A stretch of 64,000 bases of DNA from Planctomycetota bacterium. GTDB taxonomy: Bacteria > Planctomycetota > UBA1135 > UBA2386. The position numbers and the translations under genes were made by a program. This document shows positions 47,457 to 56,524 of this stretch, piece after piece. Numbering within the stretch: the first letter of the stretch is position 1; every line of letters begins with the position of its first letter. The stretch lies in NCBI GenBank assembly GCA_020638695.1, contig JACKIB010000004.1, forward strand, positions 62,001-126,000, written 5' to 3'. The notes under the pieces are model-generated. The model saw only the letters and a list, made by a program, of their open reading frames with translations. It did no database searches and was not told where the DNA came from.

Positions 47457-49646
47457 ATGGCCGACCCCCGAGACGCTTCAGCACCGGTTGCCGGGCCGCA
47501 GGCCCCGGTGGTCCCGCCGCGCCGACGGGCCTTTCTGCGGTGGCTGTGGCGCGGCGCGCTGCTGTTCGCCGTCCTCGTCGTGCTCACGGTGATCGCGGTG
47601 CCGTTCGTGCTCTCCTCCGGGGCGGTGCGCCGGCGCATCGAAGCGCAGCTCGCGGCGACGCTGCACACGGGAGTGCACCTCGACGGGCATTCGCTCGGCT
47701 GGCTGTCGGGCGTCGAGCTGCGCGGGTTGCGCGTCGACAACCCGCCGGGCTTTCCAAAGGACTGGCGGCCGATCGAGCTGCAGCGGCTGCACGCCGAGAC
47801 CTCGCTGTTCGGGCTGCTGCGCGGGCGAATGCAGCTGAAGGGCACCGTCGAGGGGTTGGCGGTGCGGCTCCACGAACGCAAGGATGGCACGACCAACCTC
47901 GCGGTGTTGTTCGGCGGCGGGGCGGCGAAGACGCCGGGGCCGGCACCCGAGACGCCCCCGCAGCCGGCGCCCCCGCAGAAGGGCGACTCGGTCGAAGCGC
48001 AGCTCGCCAAGATCGCGCTCGACCTGCGGCTCGACAAGGCGCGGATCGACGTGTCCCACGAGGAACTCGGGATGGTCGAGTCGCTGCGCGAGGTCACCGC
48101 CACGGTGGCGAAGCCGTTCGGTTCGACCACGGCGGAAGTGCACTTCGCCGCCGACTTGCACCGGACCGGCGCCGCGCCGGGTCGGCTGGAGTTGGACGTG
48201 TCGGCCGATGCGCGCCGCAGCGAGCCGTCGACCTTCGCCCTGCGCTGCCGCGGCGTCGATCTGGCCAGCTACCGGCCGTTGGTCAACTCGTTCCTACCCG
48301 CGGAACAGCGGCTGCGCGAGTTGGGCGGTGCGCTGGAGGGCACGCTGCAGGGGCGCTATCGGCACGGGGCGGGGGCGTCGGTGAACGGCGAGTTGCAGCT
48401 CCTGCGTCCGGCGTTCGCCGGCGGCGCGTTGCAGACGCTGCGTCTCGACGGGGAGCGCTGGGTGCTGCGCCCCGGTGTCGAGGCCGCGGTCGACGCGTCG
48501 GGCAACGTGCAGTCGGTGTCCACTGCCGGCCTACTGGTCGACCTCGGATTCGCCAAGGTAGAAGGCCTCGACTCCGCGGCCGCGCGGGCGCACGACGGCG
48601 CGCGCGCCGCCAGCGGCCTGGCGTTCTCGATCGACCTCGGCAAGCTCGCGCGCATGGGGGCCCCCGGTCTCGAGTGCCTGCGTCAGGGCGCGGGCGCGGT
48701 GGAGGGCCGCGCGACGCTGGCGATGGAGCCGCGCTTCGAACCGGACAAGCTCGCGTCGACGTGGTCGCAGCTCCTGCGCGCGACGGCGCGGATCCGCCTC
48801 GACGGCCTGCAGCAGTCCGGTGTCTCGGTGCGCGGTCTGCAGCTCGACCTGCTGCTGAAGGGTGCCGAGGCAACCCTCCAGTCGCTGCCTGGCGGAACGA
48901 TCAACGGCGGGGCGGCGCGGATTGCGGGCAAGGCCAAGCTCGTCCCGGCGGACGCCGCGACCGCGGAGATCGACTTGGAGTGGACCGGGGGGACGATCGG
49001 CGGCGACGCGGTGCGGTTGCTGCGCTACGGCGTGCCGTTGCTCGCCGGCATGCCACTCGACAAGGCTGGCAGCCTCGACCTGGCCGGACTGTTGGACACC
49101 AAGTTGCACTTCGCCGGTCCCGCGCTGCCGGGCGCCAAGGAGTCGCTGCTCGCTTGGGCAAACCGCTGGGCGGGGAGCGGCAACCTCGGGTTGCGCGAGG
49201 GCCGGGTGGCGCCCGCCCAGGCCTGGTCCTCGTTGCTCGCGTTCGCCAAGCTCGACACGCCGATCGATTTCGACGCGATCACGTCCAAGTTCCGGTTCCA
49301 ACAGGGAGCTGTGGCGACCGAGCTGATGAAGTTCAACCGCAAGGCAGCGAGCTGGTCGCTGCAGGGCGAGGTGAAGCTCGACGGGTCGATCGACTACCGG
49401 ATCGACCTGCGTCAGCTCCTCGCCGGCCACCGCGATGGCGAGAAGGTGCTGAAGTACCTCGGCAGCCAGCCGCTGAACGCGCGGATCCTCGGCTCGCTCG
49501 ACGCGCCACGGCTCGAGGCGCGGAGCTACCGGGACTTGCTGACCGACGCGGTCAAGTCGGCGGCCAAACAGGGGGCCGACCAGCTGCTGGAGAAGAGCAA
49601 GAGCAAGCTGGAGAAGGGGCTGCGGGACCTGCTGAAGAGGCGCTGA
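47457..49646 (+). CDS. AsmA-like membrane protein
   Basis: The 729-residue protein has one N-terminal membrane helix (~29-55, LWRGALLFAVLVVLTVIAVPFVL) followed by a long beta-rich region. The segment after the helix (SSGAVRRRIEAQLAATLHTGVHLDGHSLGWLSGVELRGLRVDNPPGF) is the start signature of the AsmA/DUF748 superfamily. The C-terminus has an AsmA-like stretch (DTPIDFDAITSKFRFQQGAVATELMKFN). AsmA-like proteins sit in the inner membrane and span the periplasm; several move phospholipid to the outer membrane. This supports a diderm cell envelope. Confidence 0.8.
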   Translation: MADPRDASAPVAGPQAPVVPPRRRAFLRWLWRGALLFAVLVVLTVIAVPFVLSSGAVRRRIEAQLAATLHTGVHLDGHSLGWLSGVELRGLRVDNPPGFPKDWRPIELQRLHAETSLFGLLRGRMQLKGTVEGLAVRLHERKDGTTNLAVLFGGGAAKTPGPAPETPPQPAPPQKGDSVEAQLAKIALDLRLDKARIDVSHEELGMVESLREVTATVAKPFGSTTAEVHFAADLHRTGAAPGRLELDVSADARRSEPSTFALRCRGVDLASYRPLVNSFLPAEQRLRELGGALEGTLQGRYRHGAGASVNGELQLLRPAFAGGALQTLRLDGERWVLRPGVEAAVDASGNVQSVSTAGLLVDLGFAKVEGLDSAAARAHDGARAASGLAFSIDLGKLARMGAPGLECLRQGAGAVEGRATLAMEPRFEPDKLASTWSQLLRATARIRLDGLQQSGVSVRGLQLDLLLKGAEATLQSLPGGTINGGAARIAGKAKLVPADAATAEIDLEWTGGTIGGDAVRLLRYGVPLLAGMPLDKAGSLDLAGLLDTKLHFAGPALPGAKESLLAWANRWAGSGNLGLREGRVAPAQAWSSLLAFAKLDTPIDFDAITSKFRFQQGAVATELMKFNRKAASWSLQGEVKLDGSIDYRIDLRQLLAGHRDGEKVLKYLGSQPLNARILGSLDAPRLEARSYRDLLTDAVKSAAKQGADQLLEKSKSKLEKGLRDLLKRR

Positions 49647-49859
49647 GCTGCCGCCGCGCGCCCAGCGGCGTGCGACCCCGATCCGGAATCCTCCCCATGG
49701 CGGGACCCGGTTCCGTTCGTCCACCCGCCGCTGCCACCGGACCGCCAGCGCAGCTCGCAAATCGGTAGCAAAGATTCGGCGCGCGCATGCCGAAGAGGAT
49801 CGGCGAGGCGGTTGCGGGCAGGGTGCCCGGTCGACTGCTCACAAGGACGGCCCACGAGG

Positions 49860-50477
49860 ATGGAAGCGGATTCGACGGTCCTGGTTCAGGTGCCCGTCGC
49901 GGGCGCCACGCGTCGCTTCGTTCCCGCGACGGCACTCAAGGTGCGACGCCGCTCGCTGGTGCTGCGCATCGCGGCGGAGGACTACCGACCGCGGCAGCAC
50001 CAAGTGCTCAACGTGTACTTCCGCGACGGCGAGGACTTCCTTTTCCAACCGTGGCGGGTCGGCGCGGTGAAGGAGCGCGGGGAGTTCGTCGAGGCGAAGC
50101 TGGCAGCGCTGGGCGAGCCCGAGGTCGGCTGCCTGCGGGCGTCGCAGCGCATCGAGACCTGCTTCGAAGGGATGACTGCGGTGCTGCAGGACGAGGATGG
50201 CTGCCTGGTCATCGACATCAGCGAGGAAGGCCTCGGGTTGGTGGCTGGTCACCGCCACCCGGTGGGGCGCGTGTTGCGCCTGGCGATGAATGTCCGGGGT
50301 GTCGACTACGGCGGTACGGTGTCGGTGTGCAGCGTCGCGCCGGCGCCGCGCAACCGGTTCCGCTACGGTCTGCACTGCGAGCCCGACCGTGGGGTGGACA
50401 ACCTCCACGGTTCCCTGCGCCACCTGTGGCTGGAGCTGCAGACGCGCGCGCTGGCGGCTGCACCACTGCCGGAGTAA
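49860..50477 (+). CDS. PilZ-domain protein
   Basis: The protein is 205 residues from 49860 (MEADSTVLVQVPVAG). The C-terminal half fits a PilZ c-di-GMP-binding domain: LRASQRIETCF with the RxxxR-type arginines, and VIDISEEGLGLVAGH with the D/NxSxxG motif. The N-terminal part (~1-95) has a YcgR-like beta character. It may change surface motility or glycan export in response to c-di-GMP. A ribosome binding sequence (gagg) lies directly before the ATG. The PilZ call is moderate. Confidence 0.68.
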   Translation: MEADSTVLVQVPVAGATRRFVPATALKVRRRSLVLRIAAEDYRPRQHQVLNVYFRDGEDFLFQPWRVGAVKERGEFVEAKLAALGEPEVGCLRASQRIETCFEGMTAVLQDEDGCLVIDISEEGLGLVAGHRHPVGRVLRLAMNVRGVDYGGTVSVCSVAPAPRNRFRYGLHCEPDRGVDNLHGSLRHLWLELQTRALAAAPLPE

Positions 50478-50695
50478 TTCGCCCGCCCGGGGGAGGCGGC
50501 CGCGGCCGCGGCGAGTGGGCCGGGTCGTCGCGTGACCGAGCCGCGGGCAACGAGCATTCCGGTGCAGGGCGGTCCCGGGCGGTCGTGACGCCGCCTTGGC
50601 GCGCAGGAGGCCAGGCCGGTGCTCGTGGTTGCACGGCCTTCCGGCCGGGGCTACCCTCGCCCCGCCGACCCCGCGGAGTTCGAGAGACCGAGACC

Positions 50696-52663
50696 ATGTC
50701 CACGCCGCCCCCAGCCGTCGGCATCCCACCGGCCGGTGGCGAGCCCGCTCCGGAACCCGCGCCTCCGGTCGCCGCGGTGGATGTGCTGCGCAACGCCGAT
50801 CGGTGGCTCGCGGCGCGCCGTGCCTGGGTGATCGGCGTCCTGCTGCTGAGTGCGGCGCTCTGCCGCATCGTGGTGCTGGTCGAGGTGTTCGACACGCCGG
50901 TGATGTACTCGGTGCGGCACGAAGAGATGGACATGCGGTTCTTTGCGCAGTGGGCCGCGCACATCGTCGAGCATGGACCGCTCGACCCGACCCCGCTGCA
51001 CCCGGTGCACACCTGGCACCGCCACGTCGCCGCGGCGCACTTCGGGAAGTTCCCGCCGGTCCCCGGGAAGAACTTCCTCGAGCTCGACAACCGCGTGCGC
51101 GAGCCGATGATCCGCGACCTGTGGAACGAATGGTACGGCGGCAACCGCTACCACCAGGAGCCGCTGTACCCGCACCTCCTCGCGCTGGTGTTCTGGCTCA
51201 CCGGCGGAGAGGACGTGCGTTGGTTCTACGGTCTGCAGTTGCTCGGCGGAGTACTGTCCATCGGACTGCTGTTCGGCGTGGCGCGGCGCAGCTTCGGCGA
51301 CTTGGTGGGGGTGTTGGCCGCCGCGATGGCCATCGGCTACGGGCCGCTGATCCACTACGAGCTGGTCTTGCTGCGCGTGTCGTTCCTCGTGCTGGCCGGG
51401 CTGGGGCTGCTGTACGTGTTCCAGCGCATCTACACGTCGCCGCGCGGACTGGATCGACCGCTGTGGCACTGGCTGCTGGTGGGAGCGCTGGTCGGTCTCG
51501 CGACGTCGCTCAAGATCACCTTCGCGCCGCTGGCGTTCGGGCTCTTGGCTCTGGTGCTGTGGCCCGCGCGCCGCGAGTTCAGGCGGTGGTTCGTGCCGCT
51601 GTGTTCGGTGGGCGGGGCCGCGCTGCTGTTGATGACTCCGTGGTTCGTGCGCAACGCCGTGGTCGGCGCGTCGCTGTTCAGTCTGTCCAGCGTCGGTCCG
51701 GTGACGTTCGCAGCGAGCAACTACCCGAGCTACTTGGTGGACTACGGGTGGGCTCCGTACGGCGAGGACGCGTCGGTGCTGGCGCGTGTCATGCACGAGT
51801 CCCACGGCACGCTGCTCGGCGCGATCCGCAGCACCCTGGCGCTGTACGAAAGCACCGGTGCCTACATCTGGAAGCTGATCGACAAGCTGCTGATCGCCTG
51901 GTTCTGGTTCGAGCAGCCCAACAACACGAACTTCTACTTTTCGACCGTGTTCTCCTTCGTGCTGACGGTGATGCGCTACCTGGTCGTCGCAGCCTGGGTG
52001 ATGCCTGCTGGGCTCGTCGGTCTCGGCGTCGCCTTCCGCTGGCGGGCGACGCGCGCCTGGTGGTGGTACCTCGGCCTCAGCTTCGCGCCGCTGGTGGTTT
52101 TCTACACCCTCTCGCGGTTCCGCGTGCCCGTGATGGTCGGGCTGTTCCCGTTCGCGGCGCTGGGGCTGGTGTCGGTGGTGTCGTGGACGGTTCGGAACCG
52201 CGTGTGGCCGACGATCGTGGCGCTGGTGCTGTTCATCGCCGGCGTCGTGTGGATGTGCCGCTCGTTCCGCGACCCGATGCGCCAGGTGATCGATGCCGGC
52301 AACTACAGCGGAGCGCTGCAGCAGTACTACATCCCGAAGTACACCCAGGCGATCGACGCCGGCCAGCACGCGCAGGCGTTGGCGGTCCTGGAGCGCTTCT
52401 TCGGCATCCTGCCGGACTACTTGTTCAACCTGAACGGCAACCACCCGCCCGAGAATCAATACGAGGGTGCCTTCGCGATGCAGGTGGCCGGGGTCTACCA
52501 AATGGCCGCGAAGCTGGCGAACCACCTCGGTCGCCAGCAGGACGTCACGCGCTTCGACGCGGTCGACCACGATCTGCGCGCGGCGGTGGGCGCCTACCAG
52601 GTGTGGATGCGTGAGCTTCAGCAGGAAGCCGAAAGGACCAAGCAGCCCAAGCCCAAGAAGTGA
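50696..52663 (+). CDS. GT39-like polyprenol-dependent glycosyltransferase
   Basis: The 655-residue protein has about ten to eleven membrane helices. Early sequence (CRIVVLVEVFDTPVMYSVRHEEMDMRFFAQWA) has the acidic pair in the first periplasmic loop (EEMD) expected of GT39/PMT/ArnT enzymes, and YHQEPLYPHLLALVFWL resembles the second loop. The soluble C-terminus (~540-655) is charged and probably helical. Such enzymes move sugars from polyprenol phosphate to proteins or lipids outside the cell. Start 50696 is chosen for its position before a Pro-rich cytoplasmic N-terminus; upstream frame to 49787 overlaps the PilZ gene and is not credible. Confidence 0.78.
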   Translation: MSTPPPAVGIPPAGGEPAPEPAPPVAAVDVLRNADRWLAARRAWVIGVLLLSAALCRIVVLVEVFDTPVMYSVRHEEMDMRFFAQWAAHIVEHGPLDPTPLHPVHTWHRHVAAAHFGKFPPVPGKNFLELDNRVREPMIRDLWNEWYGGNRYHQEPLYPHLLALVFWLTGGEDVRWFYGLQLLGGVLSIGLLFGVARRSFGDLVGVLAAAMAIGYGPLIHYELVLLRVSFLVLAGLGLLYVFQRIYTSPRGLDRPLWHWLLVGALVGLATSLKITFAPLAFGLLALVLWPARREFRRWFVPLCSVGGAALLLMTPWFVRNAVVGASLFSLSSVGPVTFAASNYPSYLVDYGWAPYGEDASVLARVMHESHGTLLGAIRSTLALYESTGAYIWKLIDKLLIAWFWFEQPNNTNFYFSTVFSFVLTVMRYLVVAAWVMPAGLVGLGVAFRWRATRAWWWYLGLSFAPLVVFYTLSRFRVPVMVGLFPFAALGLVSVVSWTVRNRVWPTIVALVLFIAGVVWMCRSFRDPMRQVIDAGNYSGALQQYYIPKYTQAIDAGQHAQALAVLERFFGILPDYLFNLNGNHPPENQYEGAFAMQVAGVYQMAAKLANHLGRQQDVTRFDAVDHDLRAAVGAYQVWMRELQQEAERTKQPKPKK

Positions 52664-52674
52664 AGGGAGCCGTC

Positions 52675-54024
52675 ATGCAAGCCTGTCGCAACGGTGCGGA
52701 GTTCGGTCCGGTCCACTCGGTGCGCGCGCGGTCTGGCGCGGTGTTCCGGTGCGGGATGGTCGCGGTGTTGTCGCTGCTCGCCGGGTGTGCCGAGCGTGCC
52801 AAGTCCGGGCGCGACTGGGTGCTCGGCGGCCACGCCGTGGCGCTCGACCTCACGATCACCGGCAAGTCGACCGGCAAGCTGCACGCCGACAAGCGGCTCC
52901 CCGACGTGGTGCGCAAGAACTACGCCGCGTTCCTCACCAACGCTGCTTGTGTGTACAAGGACGGGCAGCTGTTCCAGCGCACTCCGGTGCCGCTGGAGGT
53001 CTACCTGATCGCCGACGCCAAGACCTTCGCCGAGTTCGGCGGCGCGCGTCTGGAGCCACCCGGGGCGTTCGTCGCCGGCGATCCGCCGGCCATCTACCTG
53101 CAGCTCGGTCCGGATCCGTTCAGCCACCACGCACTGCAGCCGCGGATCCTGCGCGAGCTGGCGTGCGCCGTCATCCACGACATGCTCGGCGGCACGGAGC
53201 AACCCTGGTTCCTGTCCGGCCTCAGCGCGCTGCTCGGCGATGGCGCGATCGACCCGGTCAAGGAGCGGTGGGTCCCCGGGGTGCCCGATCCGGCGTTGTG
53301 GCAAGCATTGGGCGACGGGAAGGATCTGCCGAGCTTCCAAGCGCTGAGCCATGCCAAGGCGGACGAGTTCGCGCGGCTCGGTGCGCGTGGTCGCGCCTTG
53401 GCGTGCGCGGTGGCGTACTTGCTGCACACGCTCGATGCGGACGCTTTGCACACCTTCACCTACCAGGTGCAGGTTCGCGGGGCGCGCGACGCCGACGCGG
53501 TGCTCTCGGTGCTACGCGAGTTCCTGCCGCGCGCCATGGATCGACTCGATCAGGTGCTGCCCTCGCTCTACCGGCTGCGTCCCGATCTGCGCGAATTCTT
53601 GGCGTGTGCCGGGCAGCCGATCGGTGCCAAATTGCTGCCACGCGCCAAGGCGCTGGCCGAGAACAACCCGGAGGTCGGCGCCTACTGGTGGATGTTCGCC
53701 CGCTGCTTGGCCGCCACCAAGGCCGACCCGCGAGCCGCGCTCGAGCGGAGTGCCGCGTGCCCGCCGCACCGTGATCTCGGCGAAGTGCTGCGCGAGCTGA
53801 CCGAGTTGCTGTTCCGCGCCAAGGATTGGAGTGCCCTCGAGAAGGCGGTCAAGCAGCAGCTTCGCGCCTCGCTCGCGCCGACCCCGCGCATGTGCCTGAT
53901 GCTCGCCGAGTGTCTGCACGCAACCGGCAAGAGTCCGGCGCGGATTGCTGCGGACGGGTTGCGGCTCCCGGCCGAGGGGTTCGAGACCGAGGTCGCTCGG
54001 CTGCGCGAATTGGCGGCCAAGTAG
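52675..54024 (+). CDS. Large hypothetical lipoprotein
   Basis: The 449-residue protein has a lipobox in VAVLSLLAGCAERAK at about residue 38. An aagggag Shine-Dalgarno lies before the ATG at 52675, so this start is chosen over the GTG at 52660. The mature part contains a region (KTFAEFGGARLEPPGAFV and ILRELACAVIHDMLGG) that resembles secreted DUF1570-type peptidase-like domains but lacks an HExxH. A helical repeat-like end (ECLHATGKSPARIAADGLRL) follows. It starts 11 bases after the GT39-like gene stop and is probably co-transcribed. Confidence 0.65.
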   Translation: MQACRNGAEFGPVHSVRARSGAVFRCGMVAVLSLLAGCAERAKSGRDWVLGGHAVALDLTITGKSTGKLHADKRLPDVVRKNYAAFLTNAACVYKDGQLFQRTPVPLEVYLIADAKTFAEFGGARLEPPGAFVAGDPPAIYLQLGPDPFSHHALQPRILRELACAVIHDMLGGTEQPWFLSGLSALLGDGAIDPVKERWVPGVPDPALWQALGDGKDLPSFQALSHAKADEFARLGARGRALACAVAYLLHTLDADALHTFTYQVQVRGARDADAVLSVLREFLPRAMDRLDQVLPSLYRLRPDLREFLACAGQPIGAKLLPRAKALAENNPEVGAYWWMFARCLAATKADPRAALERSAACPPHRDLGEVLRELTELLFRAKDWSALEKAVKQQLRASLAPTPRMCLMLAECLHATGKSPARIAADGLRLPAEGFETEVARLRELAAK

Positions 54025-54113
54025 CGCCGGGGCGGCGGCCGCACGGGCGGTTCGCCGCTCGGCTCGGGGGGTCTCAAGCGCCCGTTCGAAGAACGCCGAT
54101 CCAGAGCCGACGC

Positions 54114-54533
54114 ATGACCACCCAGCACGCGACGCCGGCGACCCTCGACTTGACCAACCGCCGCCCGGAGCGCCAGGTGGCCGCGCTGCTGCTGTGCGAG
54201 GCCGGGCGAGTGCTGCTCGAGCGACGTCCCGGCGGGCAGCCTGGAGAGGCCGCGCAGTGGGACCTGCCTCAGGTCGCGACCGAAGGTGCGGAGACGCCCG
54301 AGGACGCCGCGCTGCGCTACCTGTCCACCGAGCTGCGCGTCGCGTGTGCCGAGCTGCTGCTCCACACCGCACAGGACGTGGACGCGGGTGATGTGCTGTG
54401 CCGGCGGTTTGTCTACCGGGTCCGTCCGTCGGGCGCGCTGCCGACGCACGCGTCGCTGCGCTGGTTCAAGGTGCGCGAGCTCGACGAAGTGTTCCAGCTC
54501 AGCCCGGCGGTGGCTGCGTTGCGGATCGAGTGA
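54114..54533 (+). CDS. Nudix-fold protein, degenerate Nudix box
   Basis: This 139-residue protein has the Nudix layout: RQVAALLLCEAGRVLLERRPGGQPGEAAQWDLPQVATEGAETPEDAALRYLSTEL (given in pieces: strand VAALLLCEAG, QWDLPQV, and the helix AALRYLSTEL). The canonical REUXEEXGU is replaced, with Tyr at the expected Glu and Thr before the last Glu. Metal-dependent hydrolysis may be lost. The rest (SLRWFKVRELDEVF) fits the family. The start at 54114 is the ATG where similarity begins. A non-catalytic or altered Nudix role is inferred. Confidence 0.65.
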   Translation: MTTQHATPATLDLTNRRPERQVAALLLCEAGRVLLERRPGGQPGEAAQWDLPQVATEGAETPEDAALRYLSTELRVACAELLLHTAQDVDAGDVLCRRFVYRVRPSGALPTHASLRWFKVRELDEVFQLSPAVAALRIE

Positions 54534-54624
54534 GGGGCGGGATCGGTCGCCGACGCGGCGTCGACGACCCACGCGCAGCCGCGCCGCTGTCCGTGCATGC
54601 CCGCCAGACTCGTTCGGGCTGAAG

Positions 54625-55077
54625 CTACTGCTTCTGCATCGGCACGTCGAACTGGATCGTGTGCGAGCCCTGCTGGCCCATCACGCGGATGTTCTTGACC
54701 ACCACCTTGACCCCTGCGGCATCCTTCGGGACCCCGTCGAACTCCATCGGTCCGTTGAACTTCTTGTCGAGGCCGGGCCGCATGTCGAAGTCCTTGATCG
54801 ACTTGACGAAGACCCGCAGGACACCGGCGTGCTCGGCGTCGCCGACCTTGGCGACGAAATCGCCGTAGCTCATCTGCAGCGTCTGCTCGGTCTTGTTCTT
54901 CATCCGCAGCCAGACGCGCAGGCGGCCGCGCTTGTGCTCGACCTTCGATACCATCACCGTGATCATCTCGGTCTCGGTGGTCAGCGGGGGTTCGAAGGTC
55001 AGCTTCGACGAGGCGCACCCGGCGATGAGGTAGGCCAACAGGGCGAGGAGGGCGAATCGGCTGGCGATGGAACGCAT
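54625..55077 (-). CDS. Small hypothetical lipoprotein
   Basis: The 150-residue product starts MRSIASRFALLALLAYLIAGCASS with a clear lipobox LIAGC at residues 17-21. The mature part is beta-rich (MITVMVSKVEHKRGRLRVWLRMKNKTEQTLQM) and resembles an immunoglobulin-like fold such as those that carry periplasmic binding roles. It converges with the Nudix gene. An upstream extension of the frame to 55473 is Pro/Arg-rich and not credible. No function is known. Confidence 0.72.
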   Translation of the reverse strand: MRSIASRFALLALLAYLIAGCASSKLTFEPPLTTETEMITVMVSKVEHKRGRLRVWLRMKNKTEQTLQMSYGDFVAKVGDAEHAGVLRVFVKSIKDFDMRPGLDKKFNGPMEFDGVPKDAAGVKVVVKNIRVMGQQGSHTIQFDVPMQKQ

Positions 55078-55186
55078 GTCTGGTTCTTTCCCGTGGATCG
55101 GATTCGCGGCCAGTGTGCGGTCGGGGACCACCCCGCCCAAGCGCTTTCCCGGCGAAAGCCTGTCAGCCGGGCGATGCGCGCCGCGA

Positions 55187-55233
55187 CCTTGCGGGATCGC
55201 CGCAGCTCGCTCGTGAAGAGTGCCGGCTACAAT
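55187..55233 (+). promoter_or_regulatory. Half repeat copy F ending in a TACAAT -10 element
   Basis: The segment ccttgcgggatcgccgcagc at 55187-55206 and ctcgtgaagagtgccggcta just after match the right end of repeat copy D (cttgcgcgatcgcagcagct, then cggtcatgaatagtccgggcta). The end runs into caat, giving TACAAT at 55228-55233, 7 bases before the ATG at 55241. This could be a solo repeat end used as promoter. Confidence 0.5.
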
Positions 55234-55240
55234 CGCGCCG

Positions 55241-56338
55241 ATGCTCGACGCTCGGTCCCTTGGTGTCGCGGTCCTGCAGGCCGCGGTGATGCTCGTCCCG
55301 TTCGGCGCCGCCGGTGCGCAGGCACCCGCCAAGGCCCCGGCGAAAGTCGAAGGCGCGAAGGCAGCCAAGCCGCGCAAGGTCGGCGGCCCAGTGCTCGCGG
55401 TGATTCCGCCCGATGCCGCGCCGCTCCGCACCGTGCTGGTCAGCGCCGACGGCTCGCGCCTGGTGCGGTTCACCGAGGACGACCGCGTGGTGTTCGGGTT
55501 GGTCGCCGACTACCTGTCACGTGACAAGAAGCAGCGCACCAAGAACGAGACCCGCTACCGCTACGCGCTCAAGGCGCCGCTGCTGTCGCCGCGCGGCGAC
55601 TTGCTGGTCGCGCGCGCCGCGGACGCGGTGCTCGCGGTGGTGGATCCGAGCCCGCGGCAGATCCACCAGCTGCGTGGGTTGCCCGGGGTCGGTGCCTGTG
55701 GGTTCCACCCGGACGGTGCGCAACTGGCCACCAGCATGCGCGATGGTTTGGTGCGCATCTTGGACGCCAAGGCCGGCAAGCCACTGCGCTACACGCCGAT
55801 CCAAGGCACGGCACATCACTGGGTCGGCTTCGCGGCCAAGGGCACGGTGTTGATGACCGCGGGGGTCGACAAGAAGCTGCGCTTCTATACCTACCCCGAC
55901 ATCAAGATGCTGCGTGAGGCGCCGCTGGCGGGGCCGGTGCACCGAGTCGCGATCCACCACGCCGGGACCCAGGCGGTCTGGGCGATCGGCAAGCAGGTGT
56001 TCGTGCACGACGTGCGCGGCGAGCAGGCGGAGCGCAAGATCGATCTCGACGCCGAAGTGACGCAGGTGGCCTACTCGCGCGACAGCACCCAACTCGGGGT
56101 AGCGCTCGTCGACGGATCGGTGCGGGTGCTCGACGTCGCCACGGGAGCCGAGCTGCACCGTTTCGCCGCACACCCGGACAAGACGCTGGTCTGCCTGGCA
56201 CACGCTGCGGCCGGGGATCACGTCGTGTGGATCACGGCCGCCGCCGGCGGCGATATCGTGTTCTGGAAGGACCCCAAGGCGAAGGGCAAGTCGTCCGCCA
56301 AGAGCAAGAAGAAGAAGAAGCCGAACAAGCGCCGCTGA
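55241..56338 (+). CDS. Secreted WD40-like beta-propeller protein
   Basis: This 365-residue protein has a signal peptide (MLDARSLGVAVLQAAVMLVPFGAAGAQ). The repeated blade motif is visible several times: GACGFHPDGAQLATSMRDGLVRILDAKAG, HHWVGFAAKGTVLMTAGVDKKLRFY, TQVAYSRDSTQLGVALVDGSVRVLDVATG. These are WD40-like units, about six to seven. The C-terminus is strongly basic (KSSAKSKKKKKPNKRR), possibly binding polyanions. The start at 55241 is supported by a TACAAT -10-like element seven bases before it. Function beyond scaffolding is unknown. Confidence 0.7.
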   Translation: MLDARSLGVAVLQAAVMLVPFGAAGAQAPAKAPAKVEGAKAAKPRKVGGPVLAVIPPDAAPLRTVLVSADGSRLVRFTEDDRVVFGLVADYLSRDKKQRTKNETRYRYALKAPLLSPRGDLLVARAADAVLAVVDPSPRQIHQLRGLPGVGACGFHPDGAQLATSMRDGLVRILDAKAGKPLRYTPIQGTAHHWVGFAAKGTVLMTAGVDKKLRFYTYPDIKMLREAPLAGPVHRVAIHHAGTQAVWAIGKQVFVHDVRGEQAERKIDLDAEVTQVAYSRDSTQLGVALVDGSVRVLDVATGAELHRFAAHPDKTLVCLAHAAAGDHVVWITAAAGGDIVFWKDPKAKGKSSAKSKKKKKPNKRR

Positions 56339-56342
56339 ATCG

Positions 56343-56379
56343 CCCAGCTCGACCCGTGCATGGCGCGGGTCGAGCTGGG
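56343..56379. terminator. 14-bp stem hairpin between convergent genes
   Basis: cccagctcgacccg at 56343-56356 pairs perfectly with cgggtcgagctggg at 56366-56379 around a 9-base loop, four bases after the beta-propeller gene stop. It is symmetric and could end transcription from either side, as the next gene on the other strand (56525-58048) points towards it. No T-run follows. Confidence 0.7.
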
Positions 56380-56524
56380 AGTTCGGATCCACACCAGGAA
56401 TCGGGCAGGTGCGACGCCGCGACTACCCGCGCGTGTTCGGCCGAGTTCCTCGTTCCCTTGGGCACTTGGTTCTTCGACCGCACGGTCTCGTGGGAGTGCG
56501 GGCTCGCCGTTCGGGCCGATCCCG

